Source: Paraphaeosphaeria minitans
Taxonomy: Eukaryota > Ascomycota > Dothideomycetes > Pleosporales > Didymosphaeriaceae
Assembly (NCBI GenBank): GCA_015832175.1
Contig: WJXW01000007.1
Location: forward strand, 2,578,188 to 2,642,187
Length of the DNA: 64,000 nucleotides
Reading direction: 5' to 3'
Shown piece by piece: positions 1 through 11,579 of the stretch. The notes under the pieces were generated by a model. That model did no database searches. It was not told the origin of the DNA and saw only the letters and a program-made list of their open reading frames with translations. Position 1 is the first letter of the stretch; every line of letters starts with the position of its first letter. The translations under genes and the position numbers were made by a program.

Positions 1-2445
1 GTCTAAGCTCAGCATTTCGAACAGCGCTACCGATTCTGTGTCCACCATTCCGACTTTACAGACACAGAGCTCCACTTCGACAGTGAGCATATCTTCGAGA
101 GTCTCAGTAACCTCGATCTCCTCAGTTATTAGCACGTCTACTCTCGGCATTTCGAGCAGCGCAACCTCTGTACCCACTATTCCAACCTTGGAGACGCAGA
201 GCTCTACTTCGATAGTGAGCACATCTTCAAGAGTCTCGGTGACCTCGACCTCCTCGGCTATAAGCACGTCCTTAGTCAGCATTTCGAGCAGCACTGCCGG
301 CTCTCTGATCACGGTCCCAGTCATACCAACACCGGGCTCTTCTACAACTTTGGAAACAGCATCGGAGGCTTCTGTGTCTTCTCCTTCAAGGACACTAATC
401 ACTCCTTCGCTGGGTCCTGCCGAATCCGCGATTTCCATTCCGACAATACTAACACCATCCTCCGCCACCTGGTCGGGCTCATCGTCGGGAAGTACTGTAC
501 CCTTGATATCCGTCTGCACTGGGGACTGCGATTTAACGACCTCGGGTACACTGAAACCGACACATACAGGGTCGCCTGATGACTTTGACTCTGATGAGGT
601 TCCGATCGTCCCTTGGCCGGTATTCCCAGAATCAGACTGTCCACCAAACTCTGCGCGTGCAAAGGCGGGTAAAAATCGTAGCTTTTTCGGTTGTGGGTGC
701 GGCTGGTCGGGACTCGACTATGGCCCAGGGTGCCCGAGGCCGTCATGTGGCCTCTTCGAGATTGATTGCTGGATCAAGAAGGTGATAGAGTTTATGTGGT
801 TTGAGATAACTCTATGTGGTCATCTATTCGAATGCAACCCCTGTAAGTGGGTTGGTTGTCCAGGAATAGACACCGGCTGTGGCATTTTTGGCTGCGATGG
901 ATACTGCTTCAGCTTATGGGGATGTGATCCGGATTGCCCTCCAGAAGTAAGTTGTTTGATAGGTCTACTTTCGAGCTTGTCTAATGTTTACGACAGGTTT
1001 GCGGTACCTGCATCACCAAAGGCGATTGCCCCGGCATTAAGCCTGGCCCGCCACCTGGTTTGAAGAACCATCCGACTCCGACCAAGCCAAACCCTTCGGA
1101 GACCCCCGATAAGACCCGGAAGCCTACATGTGGTCCCAAGGAGTATGTCACAGCTACCGAAGTCTTCAGTTTCTGTGTCAAGAAAGTTTTGCCCGTCTCA
1201 GTTACGGTCAACAGTACAACGAGCACAACCATTTCGACGTGCTCGGGACACACCTCTAAGTTCAAGAACTGTCCACCGATCGCGGGGTTCACCACCACCG
1301 AGTGGCAAACTTTGACCGAGACGGCTTCCTGTACCCAGTCATCCACGGTATATTCGACGTTCTCGTCTTGTCTCGTCGGCACAGACTCCATTGGAGGCAC
1401 GCGAACATCCAGCTGCATGAGCACGGTGTCGCCAATCGTCGGCTGCGATGTCACTGGCGGAGCAACCAAGACTGTCTCAACCACCAGCAAGCCTGGTGGC
1501 TGTACACGGGCGCCACTGGTCTACAATGAGTGGGAAGGGGACAATACCGGTCTTCCTCGGAACGCCAGCGCCATGACCACTGCGATCTCGATACCCTTGA
1601 TCGAGATGAAGCCCAACGCGACCAGTGGATCTTGTCCTTGGAGTCCCTTGCAGATCAACGATGACGAAGGTGATAACGTGCAAAACGACACGCTCATTAC
1701 CATTCCGACGATTCCAATGAAGAACGAGACCACCGGTGGATCGTGTCCCTGGATTGCCATCGACCTCGATGATGATGAAGGCGATAACTTCTACGAAAAC
1801 AGTAGCAGTATCTCCATCCCAGTATTGTCCATGAAGCCGACCACAATTTCCATCCCAGAGCTAACTATGATGCCTTCGACTACCAAACGAAAAGTGGCTT
1901 CACATCTTTCGCACCAGCCGATCACGAAGCCGCCCAAAGGGCCACATCTGTCGCAGACCGCACATCCGACACCACCTTCGTCGGATTCTCCTGCACCGAC
2001 AGGAGCCCCAGGTCCCAAGCCGATTCCAGCTGGTGGTAGATGGCAATTCAAGCTCGAGCATACCCCGCCCAAGTTTCACTGGACGCTGTACGATGATGGT
2101 GGAAACGAGGCTGGAGATGGCGAATATGGAACCCCTATCCAGTGCCAAGGACGTCCCCTGAAGGACTGTTTTCCATTTGAGATACAGTACAAGCTCGACC
2201 CCAAGCGGCTTGATTCCCATTTCGCCTTTGAGGTCATGTTGGACCTTCCAAGTGGTCGACGTCTAAAGTGGGAAGATGGCAAGTTGAACGACCTCTCTGA
2301 GGATGGCTACCCCCGGCAGAATTATGGCTGCGGGAGAGACGATCGCTGGCAGTATTTCGGGCTCAAGAGCCGGGAGATCTGGTGCTACTTCGTGTGGCAT
2401 GGGCAAGGCGGTTGGAATGGTCAAACTGACCAGGTAGGGTATTGA
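1..2445 (+). CDS. Ser/Thr- and Cys-rich secreted glycoprotein, 3' part
   Basis: The frame is open from base 2, so the 5' end lies before the window. Exons are <1..946 and 997..2445; the 50-nt intron 947-996 (GTAAGT..ACAG) joins the two frames in phase 0. The order is Ser/Thr-rich imperfect 44-residue repeats (first ~100 residues), a Cys-rich block of about 130 residues with many C-x-x-C spacings, a Thr/Cys region containing VGCDVTGG, then two or three copies of a unit carrying GSCPW and DDEGDN, and a Trp-rich C-terminal domain of about 130 residues (FHWTLYDDGG, GEYG, CYFVWHG). Ser/Thr density suggests heavy O-glycosylation at the wall or outside the cell. The tail loosely resembles C-terminal regions of large class V (GH18) fungal chitinases, so a catalytic domain may lie upstream; that is a guess. 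No enzyme domain is visible in the window. Confidence 0.75.
38..304 (+). repeat. 132-bp coding tandem repeat (44 residues), two copies plus part
   Basis: The TIPTLQTQ/TIPTLETQ start recurs at about 43 and 175, exactly 132 bp apart, and the first 36 bases of the window match the end of a preceding copy. The unit is in frame and Ser/Thr-rich, so copy number can change without a frameshift. Confidence 0.75.
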
Positions 2446-3175
2446 GAAGATTGTTTGGGGGGAGTGCGGTGTTTCACGATTTTCTCGATAGTGTTCGCAG
2501 TTTCTGTAATTTGCGCGCATGTTCCAGGCTCGTTAGCTAGGGGTAGTGCTAGTCGAGCGACATTGTGATTCTTTACTGGGGTTTTGCATTCTTCCTTCCT
2601 TGACAAGGATTCTAAATTGTGCATCGAATCTGTACGAAGATGCTTGGTAGGACTGAACTTGCGCGGGACCGAATCATAGGCTCCGGGACGCATCATATAG
2701 GTCGTGGAAGTACCCTCTTACTTTACAAAAGACGTTACAGGAATTGAGAACGGATGAGTGTGCGGTTTTTCACTTGGAGTATGATATGTTATTAATGTCC
2801 CCCCACACGTGCATAACCAGGTTGTCTGGACGAAGTGCGATCCGTCAGCGGACAGATACTTTCCTGCTGCAAGTTCTATGGTAGGCCTTGCATCTGGTAG
2901 AAGACCTTTGTGAAACCGGAGCCCAGACTTGCATCCTCGCTCAGTCCAGCTTCCTCGGACAGGCTACGAGACCTCTCCGGTGTCGGTCAAGGGGGCATCT
3001 TGACCCAGATAAGATTGTTCAGAGAGCGATATCCCAAAATTGGACGAGCATGTGGGAAGTGTATCCTGGATTAAGATGACTATATCCTAAGCCACACGCA
3101 GAGAATACCAACACGATTCCACGCAAGACAAGACTCTGCATGACACCCCCCCCCGGGCTACCTAGGTACCTACAT
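2446..3175. other. Convergent intergenic region
   Basis: This 730-bp stretch lies between two convergent genes and should hold both 3' UTRs. A run of Cs at about 3145 is followed by palindromic CCTAGGTACC-type sequence. I see no gene or RNA in it. Confidence 0.5.
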
Positions 3176-4893
3176 CTACCCCATAACCGTCTCCCCCCTA
3201 CCCCTACCCCTCGCAAACAACATCAACGGCGCCGCATTATTCGAACACGTACTCGCAGCCACCACGCAGATCCCCCCACCGCCCCTACAACACGTGTTCA
3301 CAACGCACAGGGAGCCAGCCGCGCAGTCCGTGTTCACGCTGCACGCGGGCGACGAGCACGACGTCGAGCCCGGCAGGCACAAGCCGCCGCCACCGCTCAG
3401 CGCGCCGCAGACGCAGCCCGCGCCGCAGTATTTGTACACGGAGCACGAGGACCCCGCGCACACGGGGTTGGAGCACAGGCCGTTGGTGCAGGCGCCGCTG
3501 GCACAGACGTTGCCGCAGGCGCCGCAGTTGTTGGCGTCGGTGAGGAGGTTGACACATGTGTTGCTGCAGGTGGCTGAGGGGGCGGTGCAGGGGCATGCTG
3601 ATGCGGTGGCGAGGGCCGTGGTTGTGGTTGTGGTTGTTGGCGTGCTGGTCGTGGTTACGGTGCCGAATTCGGCGGTGGTTACGGTTGTCGTGGTGATGGT
3701 TGCGGCGGTGATGATTGAGGTTCCGAGCTCTAGTTCGGTGGTGGTGGAGGTGGTCCAGATCGTGGTGGTTGTGGTGGACAGAATTGGGGCGCAGGAGTTG
3801 TCCGGGGTGAGCGTTATGGTGACTGCGGTGGGGAGGCGGGCTTCCACACGGCGTGGTACGAGGGTCGTCGTGGGGCAGATGGTGGTAGTCGAGGTTCTGG
3901 TGAGGTTTAGTTGCTGTCCATCGATCGTGATATTATGAATGCTTACTCAGTCTCCGTTTCCGTCACTGCATCAGCGAAGGCCGTTGTGGTGCTAACGAAA
4001 TCGGTTATTGTATTAGTGAAAGTAGCAGTCTCAGTCTCGGTCTCAATGAACTGAGTTTGCATGGTTTCATAGGCGGTGGCGGTCGTGGTTGAAGTGACAG
4101 TCTCAGTCGTGACATCGGTAGTTGGCGAGCATGAGCTCACAGAAGAAGATGAGGCACTGCTGGATACAGAGGAGCTGGAAGTAGCACTGCTTGACCCGAT
4201 AGAGCTTGCAACGGAACTGACTGAAGTCGACGACGAGGTGCTTGATGAGGAAGCTGAGGATGACTTGATGACTGATGACAGAGCGTGAGTCGAGGAAGAT
4301 GTGCATTTTGTTGATGACGAAGACTGAGCATGCGTCGAAGAAGTAGTGCATTTCGTTAAGAACGAAGACGGAGCACGCGTCGAGGAAGACGTGCATTTAG
4401 TCGAGGACGAAGACTGAGCACGCGTCGAAGAGCTAGTGCACTTCGTCGACACCGAAGGCGCCCGCGAAGAAGTAGATCGGACCGTGGAGCTGCTGCACGG
4501 CTTCGACGACGCTGTTACGCCGCAACTCCCGAACTTGGAGTTGCAGCCAGCACCACAGTAATCAGACGTCTTACCGCAGTACCCGTACTGACTGCAGCAG
4601 TTTCCAAAGACCGAGCCCTGGCACGTGTACCCGGTGTGCCCGCCACAGGTCCCGTCTTTGGATACCTTGGCTGCGGGCTTGGGGGACGACGAGCATTTCC
4701 CAAAGCCAGACTGGCATCCGGTTCCGCAGTACGCGGGGGTGGAGCCGCAGTAGCCATATGAAGAGCAGCAATCACCAAAGCTGCTGCCGAGACAGGTGAG
4801 GGTGGTACCTGTGCCGCAGCGAGCAGATGTACTGATTTTGAGAGCGAGGATCGATGGGATGGCCGACAAGACCAACAGGAGTGAGGAACGCAT
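3176..4893 (-). CDS. Secreted two-module chitin-binding (CBM18) protein with Cys-rich tail
   Basis: Exons on the minus strand are 4893..3947 and 3896..3176. The 50-nt intron 3946-3897 (GTAAGC donor, ACTAAAC branch, CCAG acceptor) joins them in phase 2, giving 555 residues. Order: signal peptide (MRSSLLLVLSAIPSILA), two hevein-type modules (about residues 26-67 and 83-124) with the CCSxYGYCG core, a long Ser/Thr linker with 15-residue tandem repeats, a Thr-rich stretch, and a C-terminal Cys-rich domain with NNCGACGNVC, a spacing common in fungal secreted proteins. CBM18 binds chitin oligomers, so a wall or extracellular role is likely, for example shielding hyphal chitin from host chitinases; that role is inference. 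No catalytic domain is seen. Without the splice the first exon would end at a TAA inside the donor. Confidence 0.85.
4286..4455 (-). repeat. 45-bp coding tandem repeat in the CBM18 protein linker
   Basis: About four copies of a 45-bp unit encode 15-residue STKCTSSSTRAQSS-like repeats, each with one Cys. The copies differ by scattered substitutions. Confidence 0.7.
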
Positions 4894-5813
4894 GGTGCGT
4901 ACTCTGGGATTAATTAGATATTAGAAATAGAGTAGTATGACGCAAAGAACGAGTGACAAGAGCGAGGCAAGAGGAAGGGTGCCGCGAGATGCAGCAAAAA
5001 GAGCGTGGAGACTGTTGCGTAGGTACAAATGGTGGTCTAGCAATCAGTCAGTAGGTACCGTAGCTCATTGTTATACTTATGAGGGGAGAAGTTCACTATC
5101 CGCCCCCCATCGCAGCTTTCCTGCCAAGCAAAGCCATGAGAATTAATGGTAGCCATTTCAGCAGCGCCACAGAGAGAATCTCCCCTACTACCAGCGCAAC
5201 TAGGATGGGTTGAGAAAGTTTAGGAGAGCCAGGGATCCAGACCCTGGCGCTGAGTCGCTGGGGCGGCCTGATGCGGTTAGACCCGCACATGCACACGGGT
5301 CGGTTACGATAGGTATGCACATCAACAACCCAGCGTGAGTGAGTGCAGCATCTCGTCAACATGCACGAAATCAAAGCTAGGTTCGCAACAACTGTAAACC
5401 CGAGTGTACATGAAAGTGTACAGGAGTCTCTCCTTTTTTTTTGCTTTACAGGACGGATAATTACACTTGAGCATAGCAATGTAGCGCGCGCGAGGCGTAG
5501 CAAAGCGAAGTTTAATTACGATCAAATTTCGGGGCGGCCGCCACCTTCCAACCTATCGAGGGGCATTTGGTATAGAATAGTAGTTCGTCGTCTTTGGTGC
5601 GTAAACAGCTCGCTAGCAAAGATTGAACTACATGGGGCTAGACGTAAACACCACTCGGCCAGATCAAAGGTCATTCTTTCGGAAGAATTTATCCACGTGC
5701 AATTCGGAGCAGTGCGTTCTAACGAACCAAACGGGTAGCAGGTATCATGCGCAAGCACGCCTCAACTCCAATCAGCGCCGACTCCCTTAAATCACAATCC
5801 CATGTGCAGCTAG
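4894..5813. other. Intergenic region upstream of the CBM18 gene
   Basis: This 920-bp region holds the promoter of the minus-strand CBM18 gene and the 3' flank of the membrane-protein gene. Two overlapping open frames of 131-135 codons on opposite strands (5096-5738) resemble no protein and lack splice context. No tRNA-like arms were found. Confidence 0.5.
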
Positions 5814-7554
5814 CTACTCCGCCGTAACTTCAGCGCCGAGCACGCTTGCGGAAACCTGCCCCAGTCCACCGAGGAACCCCAAGAAGAGCGCCAGCGCAGT
5901 CGACTCGGCAGGCCCGACGAGATCATCAGTGATGTGCTCCACGTCCGTTTCCATCTGGTCGACGTCCCGCTTCGCCGCCGCGCTCGGCTCAAAGGCGTCG
6001 TCCGGGTCTGCGTCGGAGAAGTCGCCGCGTCGGAGACCTCTCCTTGTAGGCCGCTTGAGTGTGTTCAAATCACCTGGAGAGGCTTTCGAGGACGATGCGG
6101 CGCCGTTATTTAGAGTGCTCTTCCTTGGACGACCCCGCCTCTTGGGCGTGACTGCGGGAACAATCTCTTCGGGTTCTTCAGAGTTCGCGGCTGGAAGCGG
6201 TCGCGTATTAGGCTCGTCGAATTCGACGTGCTTCTCGGACTTGTTCGAGGTAAGGAATGACAGCACGCTGTTGTCAAGCATGGCGCCGACGTCCAGGTCG
6301 CGGATAAAGGCCCAGACGAACAGACTGACAGAGGTGAAGAACACATCTGAGGTGGTTACGCTGACGGCCGGGTGGATGCTGATAGGCCTGAGCTTCATCG
6401 CCAGGGTGCTGAGTCCCTCGTACAGTCGGTTTGGCGACGAGCTGCCTCTGCCGGTGACCTCTTCGAGTCGGTGCTTCAGTCTGTCATAGACCGAAGTGTC
6501 GTTCAAAGGCGTGTTAGCAAGGACCGCAAAGCCGAATACCTCCCAGTGGAGAATGAAGGCGGCGATGGAAAGCTGGTAGAAGATCCGGGAGTATGAGCGA
6601 TGGGCGGCGGCTTTCGAGGCATAGTGGTGGCCAAATCGCTTCGAAACAATCTGTCACGAGGTTAAGAGTGGTCTTGCCAAAAGCGAGCATCGAGAAGCTT
6701 ACCTGCGGCGCAAACGCAAGAAACAGGGGAACTAACACATAGCCCCAGCGCAGAAGGATGACGTCTTTGTTCTCCTTCAATTGACCAGGCAATGTGTGCA
6801 GGGCGAATATTGATAGCCACACCGGGATGTAGAATACGAAGGGTTTCGGAGTGAACAGAGCGTCATGGCGCGCCGTGTCCTCGCTGTGTCTGGCCAGAGG
6901 CGTGTAGAGCATAATGATGAAGAACAAATTGAGGGCATATCCCAGGCTCCCAGTTGCGCTCAAGACGACAAAGGACGCAATGGTATAGGGGGTGAGGTTG
7001 CGTCTGCGGCCTGCAATATGTCAGTCGCGTATACTGGGCTATTGATTCTTGTTGAACATGCCTTCAATACCCATGAATATGGCGTTGCCAATGAGTGCGA
7101 CGAAGTGCTGCGTGGTATACACAAATGCCTCAGGCTTGGCGACGGCCACTTCATCAGATGCGCGAATCAGGTCCGTGTCGCTCAACCAGTCACCCAGCCT
7201 CCAGCTTCCAACTCCTTCATCTCCCGTGCCATACCAGCCACGCCAGATGGTTCCAGGCGTCTCGTGGCCGCCGAGATGAGCCCAGTCCAGGTACGACAGT
7301 GCGCGCCACAGGACAGCAAATGTCGTGACAGACGTCAGAGAGAAGAAAGCGAGAACGGAGAAGATGACAGCATGGCGACGTCGCGCTTCGACCTGGGCCC
7401 GCGTCGCAGTGGCCGGAGGGAGTGCGCGCGCGGCGCGATGGGCCTTGTGGAGCACATTTGCTGTGAGGCCAGCAACAAGGGCAGTTTGACCAGCGAAGAG
7501 CGCGTAAGGCAGCCGGTTGCTCTGGGCGGTCGCGCTCGACTCAAGGGGCGCCAT
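5814..7554 (-). CDS. Multipass membrane protein with AT-hook-like cytosolic/nucleoplasmic tail
   Basis: Exons are 7554..7071, 7010..6703 and 6650..5814, with introns of 60 nt (GTATTG..TTGCAG) and 52 nt (GTAAGC..GACAG); total 542 residues. About eight hydrophobic segments run through residues 10-380 (for example LPYALFAGQTALVAGLTANVL, ILLRWGYVLVPLFLAF, FFTSVSLFVWAFI), with a loop rich in Trp and Gly between segments 2 and 3. A polar tail of about 130 residues follows, carrying PKRRGRPRKS at about 433-441 (RGRP core as in AT-hooks) plus Ser/Asp-rich sequence, then a last hydrophobic stretch near 516-537. I recognise the fold only as a conserved ascomycete membrane family of unknown function. 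It is divergent from SWC5, 255 bp between the two ATGs. The start is the first ATG in an open frame. Confidence 0.75.
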
Positions 7555-7809
7555 GGTAATGGTAAGAAAGCGTGGGTATCAGTTGGCGGCCGTTGTGCGC
7601 ATGGCACTAGGTAGACTATCGTGTTGGTTCTCTCCTTGGTAGTTGTGCGTTGACAACTTGACGCGCCCCGCGCAACAAAGGCGACGTCACTGGCGGCCGT
7701 AGGCTGGCTTTCGGTCTAGCCTGTTGTGTCCCTAGCCGTCGATCTTCTAGGCGCGTCTCCACTGGGCCCAACTTCACCCAGACATCGACATGCATTCGAA
7801 TTTCACGAC
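7555..7809. promoter_or_regulatory. Bidirectional promoter, membrane protein / SWC5
   Basis: These 255 bp separate two divergent start codons and must drive both genes. A CREB/ATF-like site (CGACGTCA, 7 of 8 to TGACGTCA) sits at about 7682. No clear TATA box is visible. Confidence 0.5.
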
Positions 7810-8935
7810 ATGGCGCCCATAGATGCCGTCGACGATCTCTCCGATGCCGAATCGACCTACCACGAGTCGTCCGATGACGACTTCAATCCCACCGCCGTTC
7901 CTGCCGATGATCCCTCGAGCTCCTCCGACGAAGACGATGCGCCTGCGAAGCCTACCAAGGGACGCGCAAAGCGGAAAGCGCTTGCAGATGAGGAGCTGGA
8001 CTCTGGAGACGAGGTGACCATCGAGGCTGCACGGAAGCGGAAAGCAAAGAAGCGCAAGGGTGCAAAGGCAGATGACGCCGAGCTGCTCCTTTCCGACCAT
8101 GGTGGAGACGGCGGCTTGATCAAAACGCGCGCGCAGAGAAGAGTCGAGTACGTGCCTCCATGTAGAGTAAGGAACGCCGGCGGCTAACATCGCTGCCTGC
8201 AGACTTAAGGAGCGCAGACCACTCGCGAGGACGGACGGAGCGACCGTCGATGTCAATGCCCTGTGGACGCAAATGCTCGCGGCGCCGCTCAAGCCTGCAC
8301 TCCCACCTACCATTCAAGACGCACATAAACTGGGCAGTGACGAAAGCGCGGTAAAGGCCCATGCGCCCGAGGCCGTGGAAGAGGAGGACCAAGTGACCGT
8401 GCGGAAAGCCTACACATTCGCCGGCCAACGCACAGAGGAGGAGAAGCAGATCCCGCGGTCTGCCCTGGAAAAGTTTCTATCGGATGGATGGAAGACAACA
8501 GATCCTGTCATAGAGAAGGAAGTCTCGGATGGCAAAGAGGCGCAAGCAAGAGAAGAAGGACCCAAGATTCGACGCCCGCTCCGTCGTCCCTCGCGCTTCG
8601 ATTCCAATCCCACCGGCTATGTTCGCGCCTTGCCTCCTGAGCACCAGCTACCATGGCCCCGAAAGGCTGCAGCCACCGCATCCGCGCAGGGCAACGTCCC
8701 GCCAGCAGATGCACCGAAACCTGCGCGGCCCGAGAAGGCGCAAAAGCTCAACGTGGTGGACAAGTCGCGGCTGGACTGGACTGGTTTCGTGGACAAGGAG
8801 GGCATCGCAGAGGAGCTGGACACCCATGGAAAGACGAAGGAGGCGTACTTGGGACGCATGGACTTCTTGGCTGGCGTGGACGCACGGAGGGAGGAAGAGA
8901 GGAAGAAAATGAAGACGGCCGCCATGGCCTCCTGA
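7810..8935 (+). CDS. SWC5: SWR1-complex subunit Swc5 (BCNT/CFDP1 family)
   Basis: Exons are 7810..8147 and 8203..8935. The 55-nt intron 8148-8202 (GTACGT donor, GCTAAC branch, TGCAG) gives 356 residues. The N-terminal half is acidic and Ser-rich with Lys/Arg clusters (KRKAKKRKG). The C-terminal 80 residues are the BCNT domain: LDWTGFVDKEGIAEEL, then YLGRMDFLAGVDARREEER, matching the W-x-x-F-V-x-x-E-G-I and YL-R-DFL-V-R pattern. Swc5 acts in the SWR1 remodeller that exchanges H2A for H2A.Z, with its acidic part contacting histones. Known Swc5 proteins are about 280-350 residues, so the length fits. The start is the ATG at 7810, after an open frame without an earlier good ATG. Confidence 0.92.
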
Positions 8936-9454
8936 GGTTCACTTATTCAGGAGCGCTCCGGTCTTACAATGATACCCATATCCAATTCAATGCGCACATC
9001 AAGTACCTGGTCATTTGTGATGAGAGCAAGAAGAGAAGTCTCAAGATGTCAATATTCCTAAAGAGCAATAGACATGAATATACAATAACTACACAATAAA
9101 AGCTTCTTCCTCGAACCCAGCCTAGCGATCATGGAATCCAATGCAAAGAAAAGTATAGGATACCAAAAGAACACTCATGTCAGTGCTACTCCTGAAGGAC
9201 CCCAGATCAACAGTCCTCTTAGCCAAGACTTCCACGAGGAAGCTAAGCGCTGCGCCTTGAAGCTAGGAGGTCGGATTGTTTGGAGCAAACATGACATTAT
9301 AAAAAAGGAAGCCGAGTGAAAGGGTAACCGAAGAAAGTGGAGTCAAGATGACAGAAGAGCGGGATAGTCTGATCTTCTCTACACATCCCATACCTGTGAC
9401 CAATCGACGTCAAATAGTACATCCACAAATATTCATCACAACGTTGAACACTAT
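8936..9454. other. Convergent intergenic region
   Basis: 519 bp between the SWC5 stop and the transporter stop, somewhat AT-rich near 9060-9110. I see no gene, RNA or repeat here. Confidence 0.5.
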
Positions 9455-11579
9455 CTAAACCTCCATCTCCGCCTTCTCCGTCTTCTCGCTCCCATCCACC
9501 CCGCTGCTCCCCCTCGGCGCTGCGGCCATGATCTCCGGATTCGTCTCCTCTAGCACCCGCCTCATCTTAGGATCCAGCTCGTCCGGGTCCGGCACCACCC
9601 ACTTCGCGCTCTCCCAGGGCTTCACGCCTAGCAGATACATCTATGTCCGAAGTCAGCTCAGTCGCAAGGAAGAGTGCAAGTACGAGGTAGCTTACCGTGT
9701 CGATTTCCTCGAGCGTGCGACCCTTGCCTTCGATGACGAAGAAGTAGATCACTGTGGCGGTCAGAAGCGTCGCAAACACGGGCAGAGAGGCTTACCGAGA
9801 CCAGCCAGCACATTGCACCCCGCGAAGACGTAGCCGTAGCGGAAGTCTATGGCGCCGGTGATGAAGGGCGTGAAGAAGGCGAGGAGGAAGTTCCACAGCC
9901 AGTTGCTAGCTGTGCTGAGAGCCATTGCCTTGGCGCGGTAGCGGCTGGGGTAGAGTTCGCCGCAGATTGTCCTGCGCACGTGGTTAGCCAGCTCCAGACG
10001 CAGTCGCGTGGGGAAAGGGTTGTTGGATCACCATATCATGGGGCCCCAGGTTGTTGCGAATCCGAAGATGAACAGGCAGGCGAAGACGATCATGGCGATG
10101 GATGCGTGGGGCGTGTTCTCCGGCGTGTCTCGATCGAGCGCAAAGTGGCCCACCGAGGCGAAAATCATGAAGCAGATGAACATCCACATGGAGCCTGCGA
10201 TGAGAGATTTGCGACGGCCGTAGTGCTCGACGATGTAAAGGCCGTAGAAGGTCACCCCGAAGTTTATTCCGTTCTACAAAGTTAGAGGACTGATGAGCAA
10301 AATCATACACATGTAGGAAGCACTTACCAGGATCATCTGCGTTACAAACGAGTTGTTTATTCCAGTACCGCGGAAGATGACGGTGCCATAATAGAAGAAG
10401 TAGTTGGCACTGATAAGTATCAGCATATGCCTTCTTGATAGACATCCGAGGGCCAAACAGGTGTTAACCTACCCTGTGAGTTGCTGAAACATCTGCAGTC
10501 CCATTCCGATAGCCAGTCGGTAGGCCATCTTTGGTGCTTTCCACATCTTGAACCACTCTTGAATTGCACTTCCTTTGTTCGTCTCTTCTGCGAGCTTCAT
10601 TCGGATCTCTTCCAGCTCCATGTGGATGGCATAATGGTTCTCTCCCACTCCATACACTCTGCACATCGCCTGCTTCGCCTCCTCTTCTTTGCCTTGTCTG
10701 AACAGAAAACGTGGCGTCTCGGAAAAGAAAAGGATGCCGCCAACAAGGATCGCGGGGAAGACGAAGGAGAGGCCCAAGGTGATCTGCCACGAGGCCGCTT
10801 TGCCGGACTGATGTCTTTCTGCGGCGTAATTGAACACAGCGGCAAGGAAGATGCCAAATGTAATCATGAGCTGATACGTGCTAATGAGGGCGCCTCGGAC
10901 GTGGGGAGGAGCCGTCTCGGCTTGATACATTGGCACGAGAAGACTCAGTGCGCCAACGCCAAAGCCAGCTACGAAACGACCTAGCATTATCTATAGGCAG
11001 CATGTGAGCGATACTGGAAGCTGAAAAGATAATTGTGGCGACGACATCGAGCCCAAAACGTACCTGGTACCACTTATCGGTTGCGCTGACCTGCACGATG
11101 ATGCCCACAGAAAAGACGAGGCACCAAAAGATGATACTCAGCTTTCTTCCAATCCAGTCCGCAATTGGGGCGCCAACAAGGGCACCAAAAAGTGTGCCAA
11201 TGGATAGCAAGCCGACGATAAGGCCGGATCGTACATTAGAGAAGTAGTACTCGGGTGTGTCGCCATTCGTATGTCGCTGACCAAACCGTTGCAAGAAATC
11301 CGGCATGGCGAGGAAGCCGGAGATCTGTCCAGTGTCGTAGCCGAACACAAAGCCACCTGAAAAAAGGCCGTCAGCATGGCTTTTCTCCAAACATTTCTCT
11401 TCCACATGAGAAGATAGAGCATGCTAACCCATTGAAACCAGAATGCCCATGGAGAACCCCACCATCGTCAAGCGAGGCAGTGGACTAGTATCATATCCCT
11501 CATGCTGGCCGACCCATCGAGAGCTTTGCTCAACAGAATTGCGACGTCTCCAGTTGTTGATGGGATTGGAGAGCTTCAT
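9455..11579 (-). CDS. MFS hexose/monosaccharide transporter
   Basis: Eight exons: 11579..11429, 11356..11064, 10990..10473, 10409..10328, 10273..10032, 9971..9796, 9751..9696, 9640..9455; introns of 72, 73, 63, 54, 60, 44 and 55 nt; 567 residues. Sugar-porter signatures are all present: [34 protein letters not shown] with [17 protein letters not shown] (the PESPR site), [13 protein letters not shown] (substrate site), EHYGRRK and [13 protein letters not shown]. Twelve membrane helices are expected. The N-terminus begins [10 protein letters not shown] and runs through [13 protein letters not shown], as in fungal high-affinity glucose/hexose carriers; the exact sugar cannot be read from sequence. 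It is a plasma-membrane proton symporter or facilitator by family knowledge. One intron uses a less usual GTGATC donor. Confidence 0.93.

Noticed and set aside
3914..3946. 33-nt intron in the CBM18 gene ending at GGACAG
   Set aside because: Too short for a fungal intron; the acceptor at 3897 gives 50 nt, a CTAAAC branch and the correct frame.
5343..5738. 131-codon plus-strand open frame
   Set aside because: Codon use and composition look random and it overlaps frames on the other strand.
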